Shown here: positions 17,229 to 24,630 of the stretch, piece after piece | Numbering within the stretch: the stretch's first letter is position 1 | Layout: every line of letters begins with the position of its first letter | NCBI RefSeq assembly: GCF_003052585.1 | Contig: NZ_QASN01000017.1 | Span: 310,001 to 374,000, forward strand | Origin: Pseudomonas mangrovi | GTDB lineage: Bacteria > Pseudomonadota > Gammaproteobacteria > Pseudomonadales > Pseudomonadaceae | Direction of reading: 5' to 3' | Length of the DNA stretch: 64,000 nt | Program-made: the position numbers and the translations under genes | The notes under the pieces: generated by a model | Told to the model about the DNA's origin: nothing | What the model saw: the letters and a program-made list of their open reading frames with translations, nothing else | Database searches by the model: none

Positions 17229-18971
17229 TCAGCGCACCCGGTCGCGACTTTGCCGCGCCAGCTCAAGCGCCTTGCGCATGTCCAGCCGGGCCGAGCGGCC
17301 GACGTCCGGATGATCCAGCTGATAGGCACGCTCCGAGGGCAATATCGGCGCGGTCAGGTCTTCGGCGTCGACGGCTTCGAAGTCGCCGCCGATGGTCATG
17401 GCACTGCGGCGCAGCAGCATGCGCAGTTCCTCGGGTCGCAGCTGCGGGTTGATCGACAGCATGGCCGCGACCACCGCGCTGACCAGCGGCGTGGCATAGG
17501 ACGTGCCGCAATGCACCTCGCCGCGCTTGCCGGCCTCGGCCGTGGAAGCCCGCACGCAGGCTGCGGCCATGACATCGACGCGCATGTCGAGATTGGAGGA
17601 GTCTCGCCGGCTGACGTAGTCCGGATCCTCCACCGAGCCCTTGCTGCGCGGATTGCGTTGATGGCCACCGACCACCAGCAACTGGTCGGTGACGAAGGAG
17701 GACGGCAATCGGTATTCGTCAGCACCGGAGTGCGCCGCACCATTGCCGGCGGAATTGATCACCACCACCTCGGGATGTTCGCGACGCAACCAGAGGAAGA
17801 ACTCTTCGAGCAGTTCCTCGTAGCCGCTCATGGCGATGCCGGAACGCACCAGCGAGTCGACCTCATCACCTTCCACGTCACGGGTGCCGATACGGTGGAT
17901 GCCCCAGCTCCAGTTGAGGATTCGCGCGCCGTCCTCGACCAGATTCACCGAGGCGGCAATGTTGGCACTGATGCCGGCGTCCGAGTTGCGCTCGACGATG
18001 ACCTCGAAGCCCGGTCCGACATCGTCCAGTGCCTGCAGAAAGCCGCTGTTGCCGCCTTCGCCCCAGTTCGCCGCAAGTATTCCCGCGACCGTGCTGCCGT
18101 GGCCGTCCGCGCGGCTGGCGTCACGACCGTAGACACAGGTGCGCCCCTGCGGGTGGCAGGCGCCGAGATAGGCGCTGAAGTCTGGCGCATCGAAATCCAG
18201 GTCGCGCTCGATCACGCCGATGCGCAGCGGCGTAGGTGCTTTCCCGGCCGGCAGCAGACCCTCTGCATGACGATAGAAATGCACGGCGTCAGCGGCGCGG
18301 TTGGCGATCCATTCGTCCTGGCCGGATTGTCTGACGGAGGCGTTGCGCTCAGCTTCCTCGCCCTTCTCCGGCGCCGATTCCTCGACCACCACGGCATCGA
18401 CGCTGGTTTCGCTGCCGATGCGCAGGATCAGCGCATCACGTTCGAGAAGGTTCTTCGCCGGTATGCGCAACTGGTAGAAATTCAGCGGCGGTATCGCGCC
18501 GACCACCTGCGCCTGGTACTTCTCGGCAAGCCGCCGTGCCTCGGCCAGGCCTTCGTGCTTCTCCTCGATCAGCAGGCCGACCAGGTCGCGGTAGCTGGTC
18601 AGGCCATCGCTGTTCTTTTCCACCTCGTCCGGGCCGGCGGCCAGTACCTGGCTGCGGCCGCTGGAGAGCCAGACCGGGTTGCTGCGGCGCTTGCCCTGCT
18701 CGAGATGCAACGCGGCGCTTGGTGTATTCACCGGCAGCGTCAGGCGCAGGCTGGCACCCTCGCGCTGCACCGTGTCGCTGGCCAGACGCTGCTCGCCCAG
18801 CAGCACCTCCAGCGGCCCCTCCTCGATTCCGCGAACGCTCAGGCAATAGCTCAGGCGCTGCTCTTCGAGCAGGTCGCCGCAGCGCTGCAGCTGGGTGATG
18901 CGCAGCGACTCGACGGCATCACAGAACGGGGCAAACAGAACAAGCGCAAACAGCAGGGGACGGGCGGCCAC
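17229..18971 (-). CDS. Exported subtilisin-like (S8) serine peptidase
   Basis: I chose a GTG start that follows GGAG with 6-bp spacing and opens directly with a signal peptide (AARPLLFALVLFAPFCDA). An upstream in-frame GTG at 19010 would add 13 residues. The product is 580 residues. The first ~230 form a pro/accessory region rich in Glu/Arg. The S8 domain follows with the His motif ADGHGSTVAGILAA, the oxyanion Asn in VVVINSAGNGAA and the Ser motif CGTSYATPLVSAVVAAML. The Asp motif reads GVIERDLDFDAPDF, where alignment to VIDTGVDFDHPDL puts Glu at the catalytic Asp position. The substrate is unknown. Confidence 0.85.
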   Translation of the reverse strand: MAARPLLFALVLFAPFCDAVESLRITQLQRCGDLLEEQRLSYCLSVRGIEEGPLEVLLGEQRLASDTVQREGASLRLTLPVNTPSAALHLEQGKRRSNPVWLSSGRSQVLAAGPDEVEKNSDGLTSYRDLVGLLIEEKHEGLAEARRLAEKYQAQVVGAIPPLNFYQLRIPAKNLLERDALILRIGSETSVDAVVVEESAPEKGEEAERNASVRQSGQDEWIANRAADAVHFYRHAEGLLPAGKAPTPLRIGVIERDLDFDAPDFSAYLGACHPQGRTCVYGRDASRADGHGSTVAGILAANWGEGGNSGFLQALDDVGPGFEVIVERNSDAGISANIAASVNLVEDGARILNWSWGIHRIGTRDVEGDEVDSLVRSGIAMSGYEELLEEFFLWLRREHPEVVVINSAGNGAAHSGADEYRLPSSFVTDQLLVVGGHQRNPRSKGSVEDPDYVSRRDSSNLDMRVDVMAAACVRASTAEAGKRGEVHCGTSYATPLVSAVVAAMLSINPQLRPEELRMLLRRSAMTIGGDFEAVDAEDLTAPILPSERAYQLDHPDVGRSARLDMRKALELARQSRDRVR

Positions 18972-19050
18972 GGCAGACTCCGAAAGCGGGAACTCGGGAT
19001 TGCGACCCACCCCCCCGAGCGGCGTTCCATCGCCACCGACCGCCGCCCAT

Positions 19051-19416
19051 TCAAAGCAGGAACAGATAACCCGCCAGCAGCAACCCCAGCAGCGCCACGA
19101 CGAAATTGGCGAAGGGTCCGGAAGAGACGCTGTAACCCTCCGGGATCTCTATCGGCTTGAGGGTCTTCACCACCCGCCGGTACTGCAGGGACGACCAGAG
19201 CGCGGTCCAGGCGCCGAGCAACAGGAAGGCCACACCAGCCCACAGCTGGGCCTGATGCTCGAACGCAGACACCGCATCCGGACGCAGCAGACGCAGCAGC
19301 AACGCGGAACGTTCGACCAGAAAGCCGAAGGCGATCAGCGCCAGGCTGGTGCGGTTCCAGGCCAGCAGCGTGCGCTCGGCGGCAAAGAACACCCGTGGAT
19401 CGTTTAGCTCGGACAT
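19051..19416 (-). CDS. DUF202 (YidH-family) membrane protein
   Basis: This 121-residue protein begins MSELNDPRVFFAAERTLLAWNRTSLALIAFGF, the diagnostic N-terminal signature of DUF202. Three predicted transmembrane helices lie at ~24-44, ~58-78 and ~100-120. The start is fixed by AGGAGG 8 bp upstream; a longer in-frame reading has no support. It lies on the same strand as the S8 peptidase gene and upstream of it, with 79 bp between. Function unknown. Confidence 0.88.
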   Translation of the reverse strand: MSELNDPRVFFAAERTLLAWNRTSLALIAFGFLVERSALLLRLLRPDAVSAFEHQAQLWAGVAFLLLGAWTALWSSLQYRRVVKTLKPIEIPEGYSVSSGPFANFVVALLGLLLAGYLFLL

Positions 19417-19688
19417 GCGGCGGACCTCCTTCGAATCAGAGCGACACTCTAGCGTGGGTGGCCACGCGTCGGGTGCGGGCAGGCGTTCGCGACGGTGGAT
19501 CTTCCGGGGCCCGCAGGCGGAGGACGGATTGCGCACAGGTCACAGAACACACCTCTTTCAACCCGTCCAAATGCTTGGCTAGCAGCCGGCTTCGCGGTGG
19601 GGTTGGCAAAGCCGCCGAGGCCGAAGTCCGCCCTGCAGCGAATTGGGCTACCATCGAGCTCCCTCAACGCCTCGAAAAGGATCTCTCC

Positions 19689-20285
19689 ATGGCCATCTCC
19701 ACGCTCATCTTTCTGGCCGCACTGGCCGCGCTGGTCTTCTTCATCATCGGCATCTACAACCGCCTGGTCACCCTGCGCAACCGCTTCCAGAACGCCTTCG
19801 CGCAGATCGAGGTGCAGCTCAAGCGTCGCTACGACCTGATCCCCAACCTGGTCGAGACCGCCAAGGCCTACCTGAGTCACGAGCGCGAGACCCTGGAAGC
19901 GGTGATCGCCGCGCGAAACGGTGCCGCCGCAGGCCTGCAGGCTGCCGCCGAGAAGCCGGGAGATGCTCGCAGCATGGCGCAGCTGGCCGGCGCCGAGGGC
20001 ATCCTCAACAATGCTTTGGGCCGTCTCAACGTGGTGATGGAAGCCTATCCGGATCTCAAGGCCTCGCAGAACATGCAGCAGGTCAGCGAGGAACTGACCA
20101 GCACCGAGAACAAGATTGCCTTCGCCCGTCAGGCCTTCAACGACGCGGTGATGACCTACAACACCTACAAGCAGAGCTTCCCGCCGGTGATGCTGGCCGC
20201 CACCTTCGGCCATGGCCAGGACGCCAGCCTGCTCGAGTTCGCCGACAGCGCGGCGTTCCAGGAAGCACCCAAGGTTTCCTTCTGA
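19689..20285 (+). CDS. lemA: LemA family protein
   Basis: This 198-residue protein has one N-terminal transmembrane helix (STLIFLAALAALVFFIIGIYN). The LemA core RLVTLRNRFQNAFAQIEVQLKRRYDLIPNLVETAKAY and the helical QNMQQVSEELTSTENKIAFARQAFNDAVMTYN region follow. LemA proteins are helical membrane-anchored proteins of unclear biochemical role, very often encoded beside an M48 peptidase, as here (19-bp gap). The start Met directly precedes the helix. About 270 bp upstream is gene-free and presumably holds the promoter. Confidence 0.92.
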   Translation: MAISTLIFLAALAALVFFIIGIYNRLVTLRNRFQNAFAQIEVQLKRRYDLIPNLVETAKAYLSHERETLEAVIAARNGAAAGLQAAAEKPGDARSMAQLAGAEGILNNALGRLNVVMEAYPDLKASQNMQQVSEELTSTENKIAFARQAFNDAVMTYNTYKQSFPPVMLAATFGHGQDASLLEFADSAAFQEAPKVSF

Positions 20286-20304
20286 TCCAGCGCGCGGGTA
20301 GTCG

Positions 20305-22233
20305 ATGAACTTCTTCGAGCAGCAGGACCGCGCCCGGCGCAACAGTGGCCGCCTGGTCATTCTGATGATCCTGGCGGTGATCGGTCTGATCGCCTTGACC
20401 AGTATTGCCCTGGTACTGGTGTGGCAGTTCTTCGGTGGCACGTCGACTGGCGCCGCCCCGATCAACCGCTGGGAGCTGATCGGCATGGTCTCGGTGCTGG
20501 TGATCAGCGTGGTGTTGATCGGCAGCTTCTACAAGCAGGTCCAGCTCAGCCGCGGCGGCAAGGTAGTCGCCCAGCGTCTCGGCGGCAGGCTGATCAACCT
20601 GGAGCCTCAGGGCCTCGCCGAGCGCCGGCTGCTCAATGTGGTCGAGGAAATGGCGCTGGCTTCCGGCACCGCAGTACCGCCGGTGTATGTGCTGGAAGAT
20701 GATGCGATCAACGCCTTCGCTGCCGGACTGACACCGCAGGATGCGGTCATCGGCATTACCCGGGGAGCTCTGGCTACCCTCTCGCGGGAAGAACTGCAGG
20801 GCGTGATCGCCCACGAGTTCAGCCATATCTTCCATGGTGACATGCGTCTCAACACCCGACTGGTATCGGTGCTGCACGGCATCCTGCTGCTTGGACTGAT
20901 TGGCGGCTTCCTGCTGCGCAGCATGAGTCGCACCCGGGTGCGCAGCAGCAACAACCGCAACGGTGGTGGCGCCATTGCTGCGGTAATGGGCATCGGGCTC
21001 ACACTGTTCGTGGTGGGTTACGCCGGCACCTTCTTCGGCAACCTGATCAAGGCCGCGGTCAGCCGTCAGCGTGAGTTCCTCGCCGACGCCTCGGCAGTGC
21101 AGTTCACCCGCAACCCGGGCGGCATCGCCGGTGCGCTGAAGAAGATCGGCGGTCACGTCGCCGGCTCGAAACTGCAGGCCGCCAACGCCGCGGAATTCAG
21201 CCACATGTACTTCGGCGAGGGTGTGTCCGTGGCAATGGATGGCCTGATGGCGACCCATCCACCGCTGGGCGATCGCATCCGTCGCATCGAACCGCGCTGG
21301 GACGGCAGCTTCCCCGCCGTGATGATCGAGGACAGCGAAGGAGCCCTCCGCGCACAGCAGCCTCTGCCGGATGCTGCCGCAGCCTGGGCCGAGCAGGCGG
21401 GGGTGCTGGGCATGGCCGCCGGATCATTCGGTAGCGGCGCCGCGGAGCAGGCGATCGCCGCCATCGGTACGCCGGGGCAGGCTCATCTGCAGCACGCGCG
21501 CGGCGCGCTGCAGCGTCTGCCGCAAACCCTGCGCGACGCCGCGCACAGCTGCGTCGAAGCCCAGGCGCTGATGTTCGGCCTGTTGCTCGACGCGGACGAG
21601 CAGGCTCGTCAGCATCAGCTGTCGTTGCTGCGTCCGCAGCTCGACCTGGCGCTGAACACCGCTCTCGATCAGCACATCAGCGCCCTGCTCGAACTGCCGG
21701 CCGATCTGCGTCTGCCGCTGCTGGAGCTGTCGATCCCCGCACTCAAGCAGCTGGAGAATGCCGAGCAGCTGGCGCTGCGGCGCAACCTGGCAGCGCTGAT
21801 TCTGGCGGACCGTCACGTCAGCCTGATGGAGTGGAGCCTGCTGCGGATCATCGAGCGCAACCTGTCCGGGCCGAGACCCATCGACGGCCGCCACCACCTG
21901 GTCGAGCTGGCCCACGAAAGCCAGGTGCTGCTGTCGGCCCTGGCGCATGCCGGCCATGCCGATCCGAGCGAAGCAGCCGCGGCCTTCGCTGCCGCCTGCG
22001 CGACGCTGCCATTCGCCGAGCTGCAGCTGTTGGGTACGGAGGTGGCCGATCTGAAGGCCATGGACGAGGCGATCAAGCGGCTCAACCGCCTCTGGCCGCT
22101 GCAGAAGCCGCAACTGCTCAAGGCGATGCTGGTCTGCGTGGCCCACGACGGGCGCATCGAGCCGGCCGAGGCCGAGCTGATGCGCGCAGTGGCCGATTCG
22201 CTGGACTGCCCGATGCCGCCGCTGCTGCACTGA
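20305..22233 (+). CDS. M48 (HtpX-like) membrane metallopeptidase with TerB-like C-terminal region
   Basis: This 642-residue protein has transmembrane helices at ~17-42, ~58-76 and two more after the active site (LHGILLLGLIGGFLL; GIGLTLFVVGYAGTFFGNL). The zinc motif is HEFSH at ~170-174, with a distal REFLADASAVQF Glu ligand. The proteolytic domain ends near residue 330 (THPPLGDRIRRIEP). The remaining ~300 residues are alpha-helical and include LILADRHVSLMEWSLLRIIERNL and AHDGRIEPAEAELMRAVADSL, resembling TerB-like helices with an acidic turn. It is coupled to lemA. The role may be membrane-protein quality control. Confidence 0.88.
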   Translation: MNFFEQQDRARRNSGRLVILMILAVIGLIALTSIALVLVWQFFGGTSTGAAPINRWELIGMVSVLVISVVLIGSFYKQVQLSRGGKVVAQRLGGRLINLEPQGLAERRLLNVVEEMALASGTAVPPVYVLEDDAINAFAAGLTPQDAVIGITRGALATLSREELQGVIAHEFSHIFHGDMRLNTRLVSVLHGILLLGLIGGFLLRSMSRTRVRSSNNRNGGGAIAAVMGIGLTLFVVGYAGTFFGNLIKAAVSRQREFLADASAVQFTRNPGGIAGALKKIGGHVAGSKLQAANAAEFSHMYFGEGVSVAMDGLMATHPPLGDRIRRIEPRWDGSFPAVMIEDSEGALRAQQPLPDAAAAWAEQAGVLGMAAGSFGSGAAEQAIAAIGTPGQAHLQHARGALQRLPQTLRDAAHSCVEAQALMFGLLLDADEQARQHQLSLLRPQLDLALNTALDQHISALLELPADLRLPLLELSIPALKQLENAEQLALRRNLAALILADRHVSLMEWSLLRIIERNLSGPRPIDGRHHLVELAHESQVLLSALAHAGHADPSEAAAAFAAACATLPFAELQLLGTEVADLKAMDEAIKRLNRLWPLQKPQLLKAMLVCVAHDGRIEPAEAELMRAVADSLDCPMPPLLH

Positions 22234-22257
22234 CACAGCCGCAGCGGCCGATCAGCA

Positions 22258-22449
22258 TCAGGCGATGCTGCGCGGCAGCCAAAGGATCATCAGCGCGCAG
22301 AACAGCGCAAGACCGATACAGAACCACAGGAAGCGCCGCTGGCGACGCTCGCCAGCCTGCACCGAGCGCGCCGGCAGCGGCATTCCACAACCTTCGCAAT
22401 CACTGGCGGAAACCAGGTTGTCGCGCTGGCAATAGAGACACCGAATCAT
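22258..22449 (-). CDS. dnrP: Small zinc-ribbon membrane protein DnrP
   Basis: This 63-residue protein has a four-Cys zinc ribbon at residues 4-21 (CLYC...CEGC) and one C-terminal transmembrane helix (FLWFCIGLALFCALMILWLP). This layout is that of the protein annotated DnrP in pseudomonads, found next to the DNR regulator gene, from which it is separated by 18 bp here. The biochemical role is unknown. The same minus-strand cluster holds dnr, an exported His-rich protein and dnrN. Confidence 0.75.
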   Translation of the reverse strand: MIRCLYCQRDNLVSASDCEGCGMPLPARSVQAGERRQRRFLWFCIGLALFCALMILWLPRSIA

Positions 22450-22467
22450 CGCGCTACCCCCGCAATC

Positions 22468-23151
22468 TCACTCGAACTGTTCCAGCCGCAGCCGGTCGAG
22501 CACGTCGATCTGGCGCCCATCGATGCCGATGATGCCCTCGGCCTCCAGACGATGAATGATCCGCGAGAAGGTTTCCGGCTGGATCGACAGTTGCCCGGCA
22601 ACCAGTTGCTTGGCCACCGGCAGCTCCAGACAACGGCTGCCCGCCGGCATCTTCATCAGCTCGGTCAGCAGGTAGCGCACCACCCGATGGGTGGCGTTCT
22701 TCAGCGACAGCGTCTCGATCTCGTTGAGGCGCTGGTGCAGGCGGATACACAGTTTGCCGAGCAGGGCGAAGGTCAGTCCCTGATTGGCCTGCAGCAGGCG
22801 CATGTAGGCGGTCTTGGAGAACCGGTAGAGCTGGGTGGGTGCCACTGCGGTGGCCGAGGCCACGTAATTCGGCGTATCCATAAGAATCATGGCTTCGGCA
22901 AAGGTCTGCCGGTCGCCGATGATCTCGAAGATCTTTTCCTGGCCATCGGGCGTCAGGCGGAAAATCTTCATGCAACCGGAGATCACGAAGTAGAAAGCGT
23001 GCGCCGGTTCACCCTGCTGGAACAGCTGCTCGCCCTTGTCGAGATTGACCAGCTGGCTGGCCGCGAGCAGCTCGTCAAGCTGCTCCTCGTTGAGGGGTTC
23101 GAACAGATGATGGCTGCGGAGGATCTGCTGGTGTACGCGATGCGGGCCCAT
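22468..23151 (-). CDS. dnr: CRP/FNR-family nitric oxide-responsive regulator DNR
   Basis: This 227-residue protein has a cyclic-nucleotide-binding-type beta barrel at ~20-120 (GEQLFQQGEPAHAFYFVISGCMKIFRLTPDGQEKIFEIIGDRQTFAEA). A dimerisation helix and a helix-turn-helix (VAGQLSIQPETFSRIIHRLEAEGII) follow. The Cys cluster that holds the iron-sulfur centre of FNR/ANR is absent from the N-terminus, as in DNR, which senses NO through haem and activates denitrification genes. I used the Met at MGPHRVHQQIL, not the upstream in-frame start, because an AAGGA lies 8 bp before it. Position next to dnrN and dnrP supports the name. Confidence 0.88.
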   Translation of the reverse strand: MGPHRVHQQILRSHHLFEPLNEEQLDELLAASQLVNLDKGEQLFQQGEPAHAFYFVISGCMKIFRLTPDGQEKIFEIIGDRQTFAEAMILMDTPNYVASATAVAPTQLYRFSKTAYMRLLQANQGLTFALLGKLCIRLHQRLNEIETLSLKNATHRVVRYLLTELMKMPAGSRCLELPVAKQLVAGQLSIQPETFSRIIHRLEAEGIIGIDGRQIDVLDRLRLEQFE

Positions 23152-23284
23152 GCCTGGTGTCCTTGAGCTGGGGTACGCGGAGGACTTGCCTGCCGCAGGG
23201 GGACTCGAGTCTAACCCGGACCTGCTGCTCGGGTGGGCGTTCGGCTCGGACGACAGCTGGCGCAGTTCAATGAGCATGACCGGG

Positions 23285-23752
23285 CTACTGCGCAGACGCG
23301 ACGAAGCTGCGCCGGTATTCCTGCAGGACATCATCCAGCCCCGCCAGAGCGGCCTGCGTCTCACGGCCTTCCCCAAGCTTCGCCGCATTCGCCAGCAGCG
23401 GCAGCAACAGGGCATGCAGCGCAGCATCGGCGGCGGGTTCGAGTCGGCAGTTCTCGATCAGCAGGGCAACCTCGCCCTGCACCAGAGAGCCCAGGGCAGA
23501 GGCGTCGAACGCCGCACCGCGTGCGTGCGCTTCACCAACGGCCGTTTCGATCCGCTGCATGCCATTGATCAGGCTGCGGTCCGCCAGCCAGGGACCTGCA
23601 CCGGCCGGGGCGGTATGCAGATGCTCCGCGTGATCGGCGGAAGCACCTGCCGCGTGGCTGTCTGCGACCACCATGAACAGCGATAGGCTGCTGGCAGCCG
23701 TGAGCATCCCGGCGACTGTCAGGCCCCAGAGCAGCGGTTGGATGAATTTCAT
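23285..23752 (-). CDS. Exported His-rich protein of the dnr cluster
   Basis: This 155-residue protein starts with a hydrophobic segment (FIQPLLWGLTVAGMLTAASSLSLFMVVA) that could be a signal peptide or anchor. A short DHAEHLH segment and a helical, Ala-rich domain with one Cys (ENCRLEP) follow. I do not recognise a named domain. It starts 47 bp after the dnrN stop on the same strand and is probably co-transcribed. Its position matches the gene called dnrO in some Pseudomonas NO-regulated clusters, from memory, so I leave the symbol empty. His residues could bind metal; this is speculative. Confidence 0.65.
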   Translation of the reverse strand: MKFIQPLLWGLTVAGMLTAASSLSLFMVVADSHAAGASADHAEHLHTAPAGAGPWLADRSLINGMQRIETAVGEAHARGAAFDASALGSLVQGEVALLIENCRLEPAADAALHALLLPLLANAAKLGEGRETQAALAGLDDVLQEYRRSFVASAQ

Positions 23753-23799
23753 TCGAGTACCTCCTGCGCCCGTTCGCCACCGAACGGTTGACGGCGGAT

Positions 23800-24468
23800 T
23801 CAATGAGCCTGGGCCCGCTGGAAGAGCACGTTGTTCTCCAGGTGGATGTGCTGCATGAGGTCGTCGCGCAGCTCCTGCAATCCGGTATAGAGCGCCCGCC
23901 AGGTATTGCAGGCGTTGTCCGGCGGGGTGATGTCGCGCGTCAGGGCCGCCAGCCGGGCCAGCGCCTCGGCGTGCTGCTCGTGCTCGAAGCGCATCACCGC
24001 GATGGGGCCGCCGGCCTGGGCACCCAGCCCCTGCTGGAGTAGCGGGAACAGGATCTGCTCCTCCTTGAGCATGTGGCTCTCCAGTTCCTGGTGCATGTTG
24101 GCCAGATGATCGGCGAGACCTTCCGGGCACTCGGACCTGGCGCCATGCACCTGCTCGACACGCCGGGCCAGGCGAATCAGTTCGGGAAGCTGGCGGCGGT
24201 GGCGGTCATGGAAGCGCACCAGGATGTGTTCGATCAGCTCGCCCAAAGGCTGTACGCGCCAGTCAGTCGCATTCGACGGATCGGCCTTGAGCGCCTGCAG
24301 CTCGCCGAGCAGGGCTTGCGGGTCCTGGCCACGCTGGCGCAGTGCGTCGCCCAGGCGCTGCTGGCCGCCACAGCAGAAATCCAGCTGATGACGACGCAAC
24401 ACCATGGTCGCGCCAGGAATGTCGCAGGCCAGTTGGCCGAGGGAAGCATCGAGGAGGGAATCGGTCAT
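23800..24468 (-). CDS. dnrN: Iron-sulfur cluster repair di-iron protein (RIC/YtfE/DnrN)
   Basis: This 222-residue protein has the ScdA_N domain (LGQLACDIPGATMVLRRHQLDFCCGGQQRLGDAL, with the FCCGG motif). A hemerythrin-like domain at ~75-220 carries the di-iron ligands in IEHILVRFHDRHRRQLP, HLANMHQELESHMLKEEQILFP, FEHEQHAEAL and MQHIHLENNVLF. RIC proteins restore iron-sulfur clusters damaged by nitric oxide. The upstream DNA has a sigma-54 promoter and three NorR-type sites, so expression should respond to NO through a bacterial enhancer-binding protein. The gene heads the minus-strand cluster with an exported protein, dnr and dnrP. Confidence 0.92.
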   Translation of the reverse strand: MTDSLLDASLGQLACDIPGATMVLRRHQLDFCCGGQQRLGDALRQRGQDPQALLGELQALKADPSNATDWRVQPLGELIEHILVRFHDRHRRQLPELIRLARRVEQVHGARSECPEGLADHLANMHQELESHMLKEEQILFPLLQQGLGAQAGGPIAVMRFEHEQHAEALARLAALTRDITPPDNACNTWRALYTGLQELRDDLMQHIHLENNVLFQRAQAH

Positions 24469-24502
24469 CGCAGATCATCCAGTGAAAGGCTTTCTTTCCC
24501 TG

Positions 24503-24518
24503 AGCAATCCGGATGCCA
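24503..24518 (-). promoter_or_regulatory. Sigma-54 (-24/-12) promoter of dnrN
   Basis: Read on the minus strand the sequence is TGGCATCCGGATTGCT. It has the invariant GG and GC dinucleotides separated by exactly 10 bp and matches the RpoN consensus TGGCAC-N5-TTGCW closely. The expected start of transcription is about 25 nt before the dnrN ATG. Confidence 0.78.
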
Positions 24519-24559
24519 CATCTAACTCATTGAACTTAAAGCATTTTTGTAACTGTAAA

Positions 24560-24615
24560 GGTCATATTGACCACTGCGGACAGGGTTCTTTTAACCATAA
24601 GCGGTAAAAAGAACC
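24560..24615. promoter_or_regulatory. Three NorR-type enhancer sites (GGT-N7-ACC)
   Basis: Three copies of GGT-N7-ACC occur at 24560-24572 (a perfect palindrome with GGTCA/TGACC arms), 24584-24596 and 24603-24615. Centres are 24 and 19 bp apart, lying about 70-120 bp upstream of the predicted sigma-54 start. GGT-N7-ACC is the published core target of the NO-sensing activator NorR, which uses three such sites before the RIC gene norA in Ralstonia. A norR gene is not in this window. Confidence 0.75.
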
Positions 24616-24630
24616 CTGACCTTGCCGCGT

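Noticed and set aside
19417..19688. Possible small gene upstream of lemA
   Set aside because: Open frames in this gap have no ribosome site or similarity; treated as promoter region.
23152..23284. FNR/DNR box (TTGAT-N4-ATCAA) upstream of dnr
   Set aside because: I looked for it here and upstream of dnrN and found no acceptable match.
24581..24618. Inverted repeat as a classical Rho-independent terminator for glmS
   Set aside because: No T-run follows on either strand, the stem is AT-rich, and its parts match NorR-type sites better.
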